Source: Colidextribacter sp. OB.20 (lineage in GTDB: Bacteria; Bacillota; Clostridia; Oscillospirales; Oscillospiraceae). Taken from it: DNA of 64,000 nt. The notes under the pieces are model-generated. The model saw only the letters and a list, made by a program, of their open reading frames with translations, was not told the origin of the DNA and ran no database searches. Positions within the stretch are counted from its first letter, which is position 1. Each line of letters opens with the position of its first letter. The stretch is taken from the NCBI RefSeq assembly GCF_009911595.1, contig NZ_QWKG01000008.1, positions 30,674 to 94,673 of the forward strand, read 5' to 3'. This document shows positions 1-7,970 of this stretch, piece by piece. A program made the position numbers and the translations under genes.

Positions 1-153
1 CTGAAGGTGGCCGGAGCGGGCTTCGGCACCGACACCAACGTGATGACTGTCATCACCCGGGCGGGCATGGAGGAGCTGCCTCTCATGTCCAAGGAGGAGG
101 CGGCCTCCCGCATCCTTGACATCGCAGCCGGGCTGGCAAAAAAACAGGTTTAA
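1..153 (+). CDS. coaBC: CoaBC C-terminal end (partial)
   Basis: The gene enters from the left edge and ends with TAA at 151-153; 50 residues are visible. The stretch GFGTDTNVMTVI followed by ELPLMSKEEAASRIL matches the end of the phosphopantothenoylcysteine synthetase domain of bifunctional CoaBC. That enzyme joins cysteine to 4'-phosphopantothenate and decarboxylates the product in coenzyme A synthesis. Only the C-terminus is seen, so a stand-alone CoaB is also possible. The next gene's -35 element begins six bases after the stop. Confidence 0.7.
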   Translation: MKVAGAGFGTDTNVMTVITRAGMEELPLMSKEEAASRILDIAAGLAKKQV

Positions 154-158
154 AGCAC

Positions 159-210
159 TTGACAAATGTCCGAAATCAGACTACAATGGTGCAAGTCTGA
201 TTTCGGACAT
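159..210 (+). promoter_or_regulatory. marR promoter overlapped by a double palindromic operator
   Basis: TTGACA (159-164), a 17-base spacer and TACAAT (182-187) form a near-consensus sigma-A promoter. A perfect 17-base inverted repeat (166-182 and 194-210, 11-base loop) covers the spacer, -10 and start region. Each arm is itself an imperfect palindrome (GTCnGA..TCnGAC), as expected for a MarR dimer site. Autorepression of the marR-MATE operon by its first product is the natural inference. Confidence 0.8.
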
Positions 211-229
211 ATATTATTGGGGGACCATT

Positions 230-718
230 ATGGAGGAGCTTACCTTTCAGCAGTTCAACGAGGACTACAGCCGGCTGTATAAGCTGGAGGATGACCTGTA
301 CCGGCGGCTGGCGAAGCACTTCGGCCTGTCCGAGTCCGCCTTTTGGGTGCTGTATGTGCTGGAGATGACCCGGCGGCCCATCACCCAGGCGGAGATCAGC
401 AGCTACCTGTCCCTCAGCAAGCAGACCATCAACTCCGGCCTGAAGCAACTGGAGCAGGGGGGACAGATCACCCTGTCCGGCGGGCCAGGGCGGCGGAAGT
501 ACCTCCAGCTCACCGGCCGGGGCCAAAATCTGGCGGAGCGCACCGTCCGAAAGGTGCTGGAGCTGGAGGAGCGGGCCTTCCGCAGCATGTCTCCGGAGGA
601 GCAGGCCCACATACTGGCTCTGATGCGCCTCCATCTGGACCTGATGCTCCAGGGGTCCTCACAAATCTTTGATACTTCCCAGGAGGATTCACTTTCATAT
701 GGCGATCAAATTATCTGA
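230..718 (+). CDS. MarR-family transcriptional regulator
   Basis: This 162-residue winged-helix protein has a typical MarR layout: N-terminal dimerisation helix, helix-turn-helix at about residues 50-85 (ITQAEISSYLSLSKQTINSG) and a wing (SGGPGRRKYLQLTGRG). The ATG at 230 follows GGGGG; the longer frame upstream runs into the promoter. Its end overlaps the start of the MATE gene by 20 bases, so the two are translationally linked. It probably represses this operon from the inverted repeat at 166-210 and is released by a compound the exporter handles; the ligand is unknown. Confidence 0.9.
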   Translation: MEELTFQQFNEDYSRLYKLEDDLYRRLAKHFGLSESAFWVLYVLEMTRRPITQAEISSYLSLSKQTINSGLKQLEQGGQITLSGGPGRRKYLQLTGRGQNLAERTVRKVLELEERAFRSMSPEEQAHILALMRLHLDLMLQGSSQIFDTSQEDSLSYGDQII

Positions 719-2030
719 CCACTTCACATATGGCAAATTACTGCGCTTCACCCTGCCCTCCATCACCATGATGATCTTCACCTCGCTATACAGCATGGTG
801 GACGGGCTCTTCGTCTCCAACCTCATCGGCGAGAACGCCCTGTCGGCGGTGAACATCATGTTCCCGGTGTCCATGATTATCGGGGCGGTGGGCTTCATGC
901 TGGGCTCCGGGGGCAGCGCCATTGTGGCCCGCACCATGGGGGAGGGCCGGCAGGAGCTGGCTAACCGCTACTTCTCCATGATTATCCTGTGCGTGCTGGT
1001 GCTGGGCACGGCCCTGTCCGTCCTGGCCCTTCTCTGTGTAGAGCCCATCGCCCGGCTGGTGGGGGCCAGCGAGCTGCTCATGGACGACTGCCTGGCCTAC
1101 GGGACGGTCATCTTCGGGGGCAGCGTGGTCTTTATGCTTCAAATGTCCTTCCAGACCTTCTTTGTCACAGCGGAGCTGCCCAAAATCGGACTGTTTTTCT
1201 CTCTGATCTCCGGAACCGCCAATATCATCCTGGACTACCTGTTCATGGGCCCCATGCATATGGGCATCGCCGGGGCGGCCTGGGGCACCGTGCTGAGCTA
1301 CGCCGTGGGCGGTATTCTGCCCCTGTTCTTTTTCCTCAGGCCCCCTATGGGCGCCCTGCGGCTCTGCCCCACAAGGCTCTACTGGCACGAGCTGAAAAAC
1401 GCCTGCGTCAACGGCTCCTCCGAGCTGATGAGCAACCTGTCCGCCTCCCTCATCGGCATCCTGTACAACCTCCAGCTGATGAAGCTCATCGGGGAGCTGG
1501 GCGTGGCCGCCTATTCAGTGATGATGTACGTGGACTTTGCCTTTGCTGCCATCTTTCTGGGCTTCTCCATGGGCAGCGGGCCCATTATCAGCTTCCACTA
1601 CGGGGCGGGCAACACCAGCGAGCTGAAATCCATCTTCCGCAAGAGCGTCACTATCATCGCTATCGCCTCTGTCTCCATGATGGTCCTGGCCCAGCTCCTG
1701 GGCCGTCCGCTGGCTATGGCCTATGTGGGCTACAACCCCGAGCTGCTGGAGATGACCGTCCACGGCTTCCGACTCTTCGCTGTCAGCTACCTGTTCTGCG
1801 GCATAGGGGTGTATGGCTCCGGGTTTTTCACCGCCCTGTGCAACGGGGCCGTCTCCGCCCTGATCTCCTTCCTGCGGCTGTTCCTCTTCCGGGGCGGCAT
1901 GGTTCTCCTCCTGCCTCTGTTTCTCAAGCTGGACGGTATCTGGCTGGCCGTCACCGTGGCCGACGGCCTGGGCGCTCTGGTCTCGGCCCTGCTGATCTGG
2001 AAATACCGGAAGCGATATCATTATCTTTAA
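699..2030 (+). CDS. MATE-family efflux transporter
   Basis: This 443-residue polytopic membrane protein has about 12 transmembrane segments in two halves, typical of MATE cation-coupled multidrug exporters. The N-terminal motif PSITMMIFTSLYSMVDGLFV and the G-S-G-G-S-A segment near residue 67 are family-like. The start at 699 lies 12 bases after AGGAGG (681-686), inside the end of marR. Pairing with a MarR regulator suggests ligand-induced drug or metabolite export. Substrate cannot be read from sequence. Confidence 0.92.
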   Translation: MAIKLSDHFTYGKLLRFTLPSITMMIFTSLYSMVDGLFVSNLIGENALSAVNIMFPVSMIIGAVGFMLGSGGSAIVARTMGEGRQELANRYFSMIILCVLVLGTALSVLALLCVEPIARLVGASELLMDDCLAYGTVIFGGSVVFMLQMSFQTFFVTAELPKIGLFFSLISGTANIILDYLFMGPMHMGIAGAAWGTVLSYAVGGILPLFFFLRPPMGALRLCPTRLYWHELKNACVNGSSELMSNLSASLIGILYNLQLMKLIGELGVAAYSVMMYVDFAFAAIFLGFSMGSGPIISFHYGAGNTSELKSIFRKSVTIIAIASVSMMVLAQLLGRPLAMAYVGYNPELLEMTVHGFRLFAVSYLFCGIGVYGSGFFTALCNGAVSALISFLRLFLFRGGMVLLLPLFLKLDGIWLAVTVADGLGALVSALLIWKYRKRYHYL

Positions 2031-2056
2031 GGCTCCCTCTCTCAGGGAGCCTTTTT
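2029..2056 (+). terminator. Rho-independent terminator after the MATE gene
   Basis: A 10-bp perfect stem (AAGGCTCCCT / AGGGAGCCTT) with a five-base loop and a run of T starts at the MATE stop codon. Confidence 0.9.
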
Positions 2057-2155
2057 GCACCTTACCCCCCGAAAAACGCATCCAAGGGGCACATCCCTTG
2101 CTTTTTCCCGCCATTTTTGATACCCTTATGCTGTCCATAAACAGGAGGTGCGCCC

Positions 2156-2593
2156 ATGAAAATCACTGTGGAACACGCCGATGTGGCAGAAAACCAGGTC
2201 ATCCTGCGCTGTCCCGCCCTGGACGAGGAGATGCTGGGGGTGCTGTCTCTGCTGCGCTCCGGCCTTCAGCGGCTGTGCGTCTGGGACGACCGCCGGCAGA
2301 CCACCCTCCTCTCCCCCGGCGAGGTGGTCTACTGCGAGACAGTGGACGACCGGGTCTTTGTCTACACCGGGCAGGCCATGTATCAGACCGCCCTGAGCCT
2401 GGGAGAGCTGGAGAACCGCTATGGCCCGCTGGGCTTTTTCCGGGCGGGCAAGTCTGCGGTAGTCAACCTCCACCACATCCGGAGCCTGGCCAGCCGGGAG
2501 GCCGGGCGCATCCAGGCCACCCTGGAGACCGGAGAAAAGCTGATGGTGTCCCGGCGGTACGCCCCTCTGCTGCGGGAGCGGCTGGGGCTGTGA
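2156..2593 (+). CDS. LytTR-domain DNA-binding regulator
   Basis: This 145-residue protein has no receiver domain. Residues about 45-140 form a LytTR domain (GEVVYCETVDDRVFVYT ... FFRAGKSAVVNLHHIRSL ... LMVSRRYA). AGGAGGTG precedes the ATG. It is followed 15 bases later by a DUF3021-like membrane protein, the usual partner of stand-alone LytTR regulators in Firmicutes; in such pairs the membrane protein is thought to modulate the regulator. A weak promoter (TTGCTT at 2098, TACCCT at 2121) may serve the pair. Confidence 0.9.
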   Translation: MKITVEHADVAENQVILRCPALDEEMLGVLSLLRSGLQRLCVWDDRRQTTLLSPGEVVYCETVDDRVFVYTGQAMYQTALSLGELENRYGPLGFFRAGKSAVVNLHHIRSLASREAGRIQATLETGEKLMVSRRYAPLLRERLGL

Positions 2594-2608
2594 GAAAGGA
2601 GTAGGCAT

Positions 2609-3049
2609 ATGGAACGATTCAACCGATTTTACCTCTGGGGAGTCAACACCAAATACCGCATGGGCCTGTATTTTTCCGCCGCCGTCTTTGTGAAAGGGCT
2701 GATTAACGCCCTGCTGGGACGCTGGGAGATAGAAACCCTGATCCTGCTGGAAATGCTGCTGTCCTGCTTCGCCTTTGCCTGTATGGAGACCGCTCTCTTC
2801 CCCTATGGAAAAAATCTGCTGGCCGAGAAAAAACGGGTGGCCGCCTGGGCGGTGCTGGCAAATGTCATCTTCATCGGCTGCGGCTGGGGGATGAACTGGT
2901 TCCCCGGCCTTCCGCTCTGGGGCAGGCCGCTGCTGGTCCTCTTTCTGGAGCTGGCTCTGGCCGCCATGTGGTATGCCCTCTGGCTGAGGGAGAAGCGGGA
3001 CACCGCCGCCCTGAATCAGGGCCTGCGGCGCTTTCAGAGCAGGAGCTAG
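2609..3049 (+). CDS. DUF3021-like membrane protein
   Basis: This 146-residue protein has four predicted transmembrane helices (about 18-36, 45-63, 78-98 and 103-122) and a basic cytoplasmic tail. Size, topology and position directly after a LytTR regulator fit DUF3021. It probably senses or transmits a membrane state to the LytTR protein or is its target; the signal is unknown. RBS GAAAGGAG precedes the ATG. Confidence 0.75.
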   Translation: MERFNRFYLWGVNTKYRMGLYFSAAVFVKGLINALLGRWEIETLILLEMLLSCFAFACMETALFPYGKNLLAEKKRVAAWAVLANVIFIGCGWGMNWFPGLPLWGRPLLVLFLELALAAMWYALWLREKRDTAALNQGLRRFQSRS

Positions 3050-3069
3050 AAAATATTTCCCATTCCACA

Positions 3070-3129
3070 TTGACAAGGCGCCCTTCTGTTGATATAATAC
3101 TCCCGTACCTAATGCGAATAATTCTTATT
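3070..3129 (+). promoter_or_regulatory. Consensus promoter with Fur/PerR-like operator
   Basis: TTGACA (3070-3075), 17 bases, TATAAT (3093-3098): both hexamers are perfect. Just downstream, 3111-3129 is a 19-bp palindrome centred on A3120, AAT..GAATAATTC..ATT, with the spacing of Fur/PerR boxes. Control of rubrerythrin by peroxide- or iron-responsive repression is inferred. Confidence 0.75.
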
Positions 3130-3147
3130 TATAAGGAGGATTCTATC

Positions 3148-3684
3148 ATGCCTGAACTGAAGGGGAGCAAAACCGAACAGAACCTGTGGACCGCCTTTGC
3201 CGGGGAGAGCCAGGCCCGGAACAAATACACCTATTTCGCCTCCAAGGCCAAGAAGGATGGCTATGTCCAGATCGCTCAGCTCTTTGAGGAGACCGCCGCC
3301 AACGAGAAGGAGCACGCCAAGATCTGGTTTAAGCTGCTGGGGGGCATCGGCACCACCGCCGAAAACCTGAGGGCCGCCGCCGAGGGCGAGAATTACGAGT
3401 GGACCGACATGTACGCTCAGATGGCTAAGGAGGCCCGTGAGGAGGGCTTTGACGACATCGCCGTCCTGTTTGAGGGGGTCGCCAAGATCGAGAAGGAACA
3501 CGAGGAGCGCTACCGCAGGCTGCTGGCCAACGTGGAGGGCGGCCTGGTGTTCTCCCGGGAGGGGGACATGATCTGGCAGTGCGCCAACTGCGGACACATC
3601 CATGTGGGCCCCAAGGCCCCTGAGGTCTGCCCCGTCTGCGCCCATCCTCAGGCCTATTTCCAGATCAAGGCAGAAAATTATTAA
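3148..3684 (+). CDS. rbr: Rubrerythrin
   Basis: This 178-residue protein has an N-terminal four-helix ferritin-like diiron domain (metal-ligand motifs [18 protein letters not shown] and [15 protein letters not shown] helices) and a C-terminal rubredoxin iron site (CANCGH ... CPVC, about residues 145-165). Rubrerythrins reduce hydrogen peroxide with electrons from reduced pyridine nucleotide via rubredoxin and protect anaerobes from oxidative damage. The ATG at 3148 follows AAGGAGG. It is monocistronic, between a strong regulated promoter and a terminator. Confidence 0.95.
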   Translation: MPELKGSKTEQNLWTAFAGESQARNKYTYFASKAKKDGYVQIAQLFEETAANEKEHAKIWFKLLGGIGTTAENLRAAAEGENYEWTDMYAQMAKEAREEGFDDIAVLFEGVAKIEKEHEERYRRLLANVEGGLVFSREGDMIWQCANCGHIHVGPKAPEVCPVCAHPQAYFQIKAENY

Positions 3685-3697
3685 GGTAAATAAGACA

Positions 3698-3736
3698 AAA
3701 ACGGGCCCCGTCCAATGGATGAGGCCCGTTTTGCTG
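3698..3736 (+). terminator. Rubrerythrin terminator
   Basis: The stem AAAACGGGCC (3698-3707) / GGCCCGTTTT (3723-3732) is followed by a short T-containing stretch. Confidence 0.85.
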
Positions 3737-3746
3737 AAAATAGGGC

Positions 3747-3776
3747 TTGTCCTCGCCGATACTCCTGTGGTATAGT
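3747..3776 (+). promoter_or_regulatory. Promoter of the 25-residue membrane peptide
   Basis: TTGTCC (3747-3752), an 18-base spacer ending in TGG (extended -10), and TATAGT (3771-3776). Confidence 0.7.
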
Positions 3777-3824
3777 GTACTCTGCAAGAGGGGAACGGCT
3801 TGACCTCCGCAAGGAGGTGACAAG

Positions 3825-3902
3825 ATGTCAGTGTTGGAAGTCTTGGCACTACTTAACCTGCTCGCCGTTGTTATTTTCGGCGTTATCAATACAAAGAAAT
3901 AA
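3825..3902 (+). CDS. Hydrophobic micro-peptide, putative holin-like type I toxin
   Basis: This 25-codon ORF has a near-perfect Shine-Dalgarno (AAGGAGGTGA) at 3811-3820. The peptide starts MSVLEVLALLNLLAVV, continues as one hydrophobic helix and ends with the basic tail NTKK, resembling Firmicutes holin-like type I toxins. A TATAAT on the minus strand (3945-3940) could drive an antisense RNA across its 3' end, though no good -35 was found. Function is inferred from size, hydrophobicity, strong translation signals and own promoter. Confidence 0.65.
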   Translation: MSVLEVLALLNLLAVVIFGVINTKK

Positions 3903-3951
3903 CCGGCCCCCCTAGCATAGGAAACCGGCATTTCTCCAGATTATAAATCTT

Positions 3952-4005
3952 TCGAGGAAGAGCCGTGTGACCTGTGCTACCAGGTCAGCCCCTCTTGCGC
4001 TTATT
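3952..4005. other. Stem-loop between micro-toxin and transporter
   Basis: The perfect stem TGACCTG (3968-3974) / CAGGTCA (3981-3987) is nested within AAGAG (3958-3962) / CTCTT (3992-3996). No T-run follows, so it is not an obvious terminator. It may belong to an antisense RNA locus or be a processing signal. Confidence 0.4.
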
Positions 4006-4024
4006 ATAACAAAGGAGATTTGGT

Positions 4025-5434
4025 TTGTCAATGGAGAAACGAGAGACATTTTCCTCCCGCCTGGGCTTTGTGCTCATCTCGGCGGGCTGCGCCATCGGTT
4101 TAGGCAACGTTTGGCGGTTCCCCTACATTACGGGGAAATACGGAGGAGCGGCTTTTGTGCTGCTGTATCTGCTGTTCCTGGTGATTCTGGGCCTGCCCGT
4201 CATGGTGATGGAGCTTGCGGTGGGCCGGGCCAGCCAGCGGAGCATCGCCCTGTCCTTCCAGCGGCTGGAGCCCAAGGGCACCCGCTGGCACTGGTACAGC
4301 TATGTGGGCTTCGCCGGCAACTACCTGCTCATGATGTTCTACACCGTTATTGCCGGCTGGCTGCTGTACTACTTCGTCAAAACCCTCCGGGGGGACTTCG
4401 CGGGCCTGGACGCCGATGGGGTATCCGGCCAGTTCGTTGACCTGATGGGCGCACCCGGCACAATGACGCTGTATATGATTATCGTGGTGTGCATCGGCAT
4501 GATCGTCTGCGCCCAGGGCCTGCGCAACGGCGTGGAGCGGGTCAACAAGCTTATGATGCTCTGCCTGCTGGCCCTGATGCTGGTGCTGGCGGTGAACTCC
4601 GTCCTGCTCCCCGGAGCGGGCGAGGGCCTGCGGTTTTATCTCCAGCCCAACTTCAGCAACCTGGTTTACGACGCCGATGGGAACTGGATTCTGGGCGAGG
4701 CGGTGTTCGCCGCCATGGGTCAGGCCTTCTTCACCCTCTCCCTGGGCATCGGGGCCATCGCCATCTTCGGCAGCTATATTGGCAAGGAGCACCGCCTGGC
4801 CGGAGAGGCCCTGCGCATCGGCGTGCTGGACACCTGTGTGGCCTTTGTGGCGGGTCTGATTATCTTCCCCGCCTGCTCCGCCTTCGGCGTATCCACCGGG
4901 GAGGGGCCTGCCCTGGTCTTTATGACCCTGCCCAACATCTTCAACCACATGGCTATGGGCCGGCTGTGGGGCGGGCTGTTTTTCCTGTTCCTGTCCTTCG
5001 CCGCCCTGTCCACCGTGATTGCCGTCTTTGAGAACATCATTTCCTTCACCATGGATCGGTGGTGGCTGTCCCGGAAAAAGGCAGTGCTCATCAACTTCGT
5101 GGGTGTGCTGCTGCTGTCCATGCCCTGCATTCTGGGGTGTAATCTCTGGTCCGGCTTCACCGTATTCGGGATGGACATCTCCGGCATTGAGGACTTCCTG
5201 GTCTCTCAGAACATCCTGCCCCTGGGCTCGCTGGTCTATGTGCTGTTCTGCACCAGCAAAAGGGGCTGGGGCTGGAGCCGCTTCCTGGATGAGGCCAACG
5301 CGGGAGAGGGCCTGTCCTTCCCCAAGGGGGTCCGGTTCTACGTCACCTATGTTCTGCCCCTGATTGTACTGTTTATCTTCGGCATGGGCTACTGGAACCA
5401 GTTCGGAGAATATATTTTGCAGCTCTTCCAATAA
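4025..5434 (+). CDS. Sodium-dependent transporter (NSS/SNF family) 1
   Basis: This protein of about 469 residues has 11-12 transmembrane segments. TM1 carries the NSS signature (SAGCAIGLGNVWRFPYI, then GGAAF), where Na+ and substrate bind. Family members import amino acids or related amines with sodium. Start is ambiguous: TTG at 4025 is 7 bases after GGAG (4014-4017), ATG at 4031 is 13 bases after; spacing favours TTG. A second NSS gene follows after 18 bases, so they are likely co-transcribed. Confidence 0.92.
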   Translation: MSMEKRETFSSRLGFVLISAGCAIGLGNVWRFPYITGKYGGAAFVLLYLLFLVILGLPVMVMELAVGRASQRSIALSFQRLEPKGTRWHWYSYVGFAGNYLLMMFYTVIAGWLLYYFVKTLRGDFAGLDADGVSGQFVDLMGAPGTMTLYMIIVVCIGMIVCAQGLRNGVERVNKLMMLCLLALMLVLAVNSVLLPGAGEGLRFYLQPNFSNLVYDADGNWILGEAVFAAMGQAFFTLSLGIGAIAIFGSYIGKEHRLAGEALRIGVLDTCVAFVAGLIIFPACSAFGVSTGEGPALVFMTLPNIFNHMAMGRLWGGLFFLFLSFAALSTVIAVFENIISFTMDRWWLSRKKAVLINFVGVLLLSMPCILGCNLWSGFTVFGMDISGIEDFLVSQNILPLGSLVYVLFCTSKRGWGWSRFLDEANAGEGLSFPKGVRFYVTYVLPLIVLFIFGMGYWNQFGEYILQLFQ

Positions 5435-5452
5435 AGAGCGGAGGGAGATTAT

Positions 5453-6781
5453 ATGGACAAAAAACACAAAAAGGGACAGTTCAGCAGCAGCTGGGGTTTT
5501 GTCCTGTCCGCAGTGGGTTCGGCAGTGGGGATGGCTAACGTCTGGGGCTTCCCGTCCAAGATGGGGAGCAACGGCGGCGGCGCTTTTCTGGTGGCCTATC
5601 TGATTTTCGTTGTGCTGTTCAGCACAGTGGGCTTGTCGGCGGAGTACGCCGTGGGCCGCCGGGCCCGCACAGGCACTCTGGGCGCCTATGAGATGGCCTG
5701 GGCCAGCCGGAAGAAGCTGGGCCGTGCGGGAGGCCTGCTGGGCTGGCTGCCTCTGGCCGGGTCCATGTGCATCGCCCTGGGCTACGCCGTCATCATCTCC
5801 TATGTGCTGAAGGCCTTTTCCAACTCCCTCACCGGCGCTCTGATGACGGCAGACACCGCCGTCTGGTTCGAGTCCTTCTCCCTCACGGACTACTCGGTCG
5901 TCCCCTTCCACGCCGTGGTAGTGGTGGGCACCCTGCTGACCCTGCTGCTGGGGGCCAAGAGCATCGAGAAGAGCAACAAGGTGATGATGCCCCTGTTTTT
6001 CCTCATCTTTGTAATCCTGGCCGTGCGGGTGGCCTTTCTCCCCGGGGCGGCGGAGGGGTATCGGTATATGTTCTCCTTCCGCTGGCACGAGCTGCTCAAC
6101 CCCATGGTGTGGATCTGGGCCATGGGACAGGCCTTCTTCTCCCTGTCCATCACCGGAAGCGGCATGATTGTCTACGGCGCCTACCTGGACCGGGAGGAGG
6201 ACGTGGCCGCCCTGGCCCGACAGACTGCCCTATTCGATACCATCGCAGCCCTGGTGGCCGCCCTGGTCATCATCCCGGCCTGCTTCGCCTACGGGCTGGA
6301 CGTGGGGGCAGGGCCCTCCCTGCTCTTTGTCACCCTGCCCCGGATTTTACAGGATATCCCCCTGGGACAGCTCTTTGCCATTATCCTCTACACCGCCATG
6401 GTCTTTGCCGGGGTGAGCTCCCTGCAAAACATGTTTGAGGCGGTGGGCGAATCCCTCCTCCACCGCTTCCCCAGGCTGGCCCGGAGCGCTATGCTGGTCA
6501 TCCTGTGCGTGGTGTGTCTGGGCATCGGCGTGCACATGGAGCCCATCTTCAAGTGGGGCCCCTGGATGGACATCGTGTCCATCTATATCATCCCCATCGG
6601 GGCCACTCTGGGGGCTGTCTCCTGGTTCTGGGTCATGCGGCGGGAGGACCTGATGGACGAGGTCGCCCGGGGAGCGAAGCAGGCGCCCGGTGCCCTGTGG
6701 TACCGTGTGGGCCGCTATGTCTACGTCCCCTGTGCCGTTGTGCTGTGCTGTGTCGCTCTGTTCATGAAGGTGGCCTTCTGA
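5453..6781 (+). CDS. Sodium-dependent transporter (NSS/SNF family) 2
   Basis: This 442-residue paralogue of the preceding transporter has the same TM1 motif in altered form (SAVGSAVGMANVWGFPSK), where the usual RFP is GFP, so substrate or gating may differ. RBS GGAGGGAGA precedes the ATG. A strong bidirectional terminator follows. Tandem pairs of divergent NSS genes could be two independent symporters or, less likely, a heteromer. Confidence 0.92.
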   Translation: MDKKHKKGQFSSSWGFVLSAVGSAVGMANVWGFPSKMGSNGGGAFLVAYLIFVVLFSTVGLSAEYAVGRRARTGTLGAYEMAWASRKKLGRAGGLLGWLPLAGSMCIALGYAVIISYVLKAFSNSLTGALMTADTAVWFESFSLTDYSVVPFHAVVVVGTLLTLLLGAKSIEKSNKVMMPLFFLIFVILAVRVAFLPGAAEGYRYMFSFRWHELLNPMVWIWAMGQAFFSLSITGSGMIVYGAYLDREEDVAALARQTALFDTIAALVAALVIIPACFAYGLDVGAGPSLLFVTLPRILQDIPLGQLFAIILYTAMVFAGVSSLQNMFEAVGESLLHRFPRLARSAMLVILCVVCLGIGVHMEPIFKWGPWMDIVSIYIIPIGATLGAVSWFWVMRREDLMDEVARGAKQAPGALWYRVGRYVYVPCAVVLCCVALFMKVAF

Positions 6782-6801
6782 GCGGGCGGAGTGCTCAATC
6801 C

Positions 6802-6841
6802 AAAAAACAGCTGCCCTGTTCTGTACAGGGCAGCTGTTTTT
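6802..6841. terminator. Bidirectional terminator between convergent genes
   Basis: A perfect 13-bp stem (6807-6819 / 6825-6837, ACAGCTGCCCTGT) is flanked by A-run and T-run. It serves the symporter pair (+) and the GTPase gene (-). Confidence 0.92.
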
Positions 6842-6844
6842 CTG

Positions 6845-7792
6845 TCAGCGGAAATAGACCAGCGGGTCCTCAGGGGGGGCGGCCTTCTCCACGCTCCGGG
6901 CGTAGAGCACCACGCCCTCGTCCTCGTAGACGTCGGCGTGCTCCCATTTGATCTCGGCGGTGACGGTGATCCACTCCCCCTTCTTCAGGGAGCGCGCCTT
7001 TTCGTATTTGCACAGGAAGCCGAAAAAGCGGATGTCCTCCACGCAGCAGGTCATGGCGTTGCGCCCAGGGACAAAGGACCCCTTGGGCAGCTTCATCCCC
7101 GTCATGGCCTGGGCCTTGTAGGTGATGGTCTTGCCCACATAACGCTCCGGGTGCTCCTGGATGTCCAGATACCAGATGCCGTAGTCGGCGTCCTCCAGAA
7201 CGATGTGGTCCTCCTCCAGGGAGTAGGGCAGGATGTCCTCCACCTCCAGCTCCTCGCCGTTGATGTCCTCAAAGACCACCTCACACATCCGGTTCACCGC
7301 CCGGACGGACCGCTTCCAGCCCGACAGGGGCATGTCGGCGGTACAGCGGTTGAAAAGCACCATGTCCGCTCCGGTGACCAGGTCGATGAACATGGACTGC
7401 ATGTTGGCCAGATACATCTCAAACGTGGAGCCGTCCACCACGTGGATGGCCTGATACAGGCCCCAGCTCCGGGGCAGCCTCAGCTCCGCCAGCAGCTGGC
7501 TGGGCCACATGCCGTTGTACTCCATCAGCACCCGCTCGGGCTGGTAACGGCGGTCGACCTCCTTCAAAAACTCGGTGGTCAGCTGGCTCTGGTCCTCAAC
7601 GGGAATCAGACGGCAGTTGCGTTTAGAGAGAAACTGGGGGTCATACTCCTCCTCCCCATCCTCGCACAGCAGCAGAACGGTGCGCTGGCCGTCGTTGAAG
7701 TAGTCCATGTTCAGGGTGTCAGTGAGCAGGGTGGTCTTGCCGGCATCCAGAAAGCCGGTGATTAAATAGAGGGGAATCCGGGAATCAGGCAT
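6845..7792 (-). CDS. COG0523/CobW-type GTPase without CxCC motif
   Basis: This 315-residue G3E-family P-loop GTPase has Walker A GFLDAGKTT at residues 12-20. The CxCC metal motif typical of COG0523 metallochaperones is absent (the position reads CEDGEEEYD), and the guanine-specificity loop is non-canonical (NRCTAD). It has a C-terminal CobW_C-like region. It sits downstream of a second, His-rich COG0523 protein in the same direction. This copy may be a partner subunit or have drifted in metal use. RBS GAGGTG before ATG. Confidence 0.88.
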   Translation of the reverse strand: MPDSRIPLYLITGFLDAGKTTLLTDTLNMDYFNDGQRTVLLLCEDGEEEYDPQFLSKRNCRLIPVEDQSQLTTEFLKEVDRRYQPERVLMEYNGMWPSQLLAELRLPRSWGLYQAIHVVDGSTFEMYLANMQSMFIDLVTGADMVLFNRCTADMPLSGWKRSVRAVNRMCEVVFEDINGEELEVEDILPYSLEEDHIVLEDADYGIWYLDIQEHPERYVGKTITYKAQAMTGMKLPKGSFVPGRNAMTCCVEDIRFFGFLCKYEKARSLKKGEWITVTAEIKWEHADVYEDEGVVLYARSVEKAAPPEDPLVYFR

Positions 7793-7830
7793 TGTTGTTC
7801 ACCTCACAGGGTTGTTGATTGCTCGGCCCC

Positions 7831-7936
7831 CTTCGCAAAGGGGGCTGTCAGCGAAGCTGACTGGGGGGTTCTTTCAGGGCGTGACCACTGGGCACGCCGA
7901 AAAATGGAGACGGCGCGCCGGGTCGTCGCGCCCTAC
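7831..7936. repeat. Foldback (CCCCCTT) repeat plus GTAG-palindrome, C subtype
   Basis: 7831-7875 is a truncated copy of the foldback family (CCCCCTT CGC AAAGGGGG). 7877-7936 is a C-subtype copy (GGGCGTGACCAC ... GTCGCGCCCTAC) of the dispersed palindrome family. Together they fill most of the gap between the two GTPase genes. Confidence 0.75.
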
Positions 7937-7970
7937 AGCGGGGCTGGCGAATGTAGGGGCGCACCTAGGA

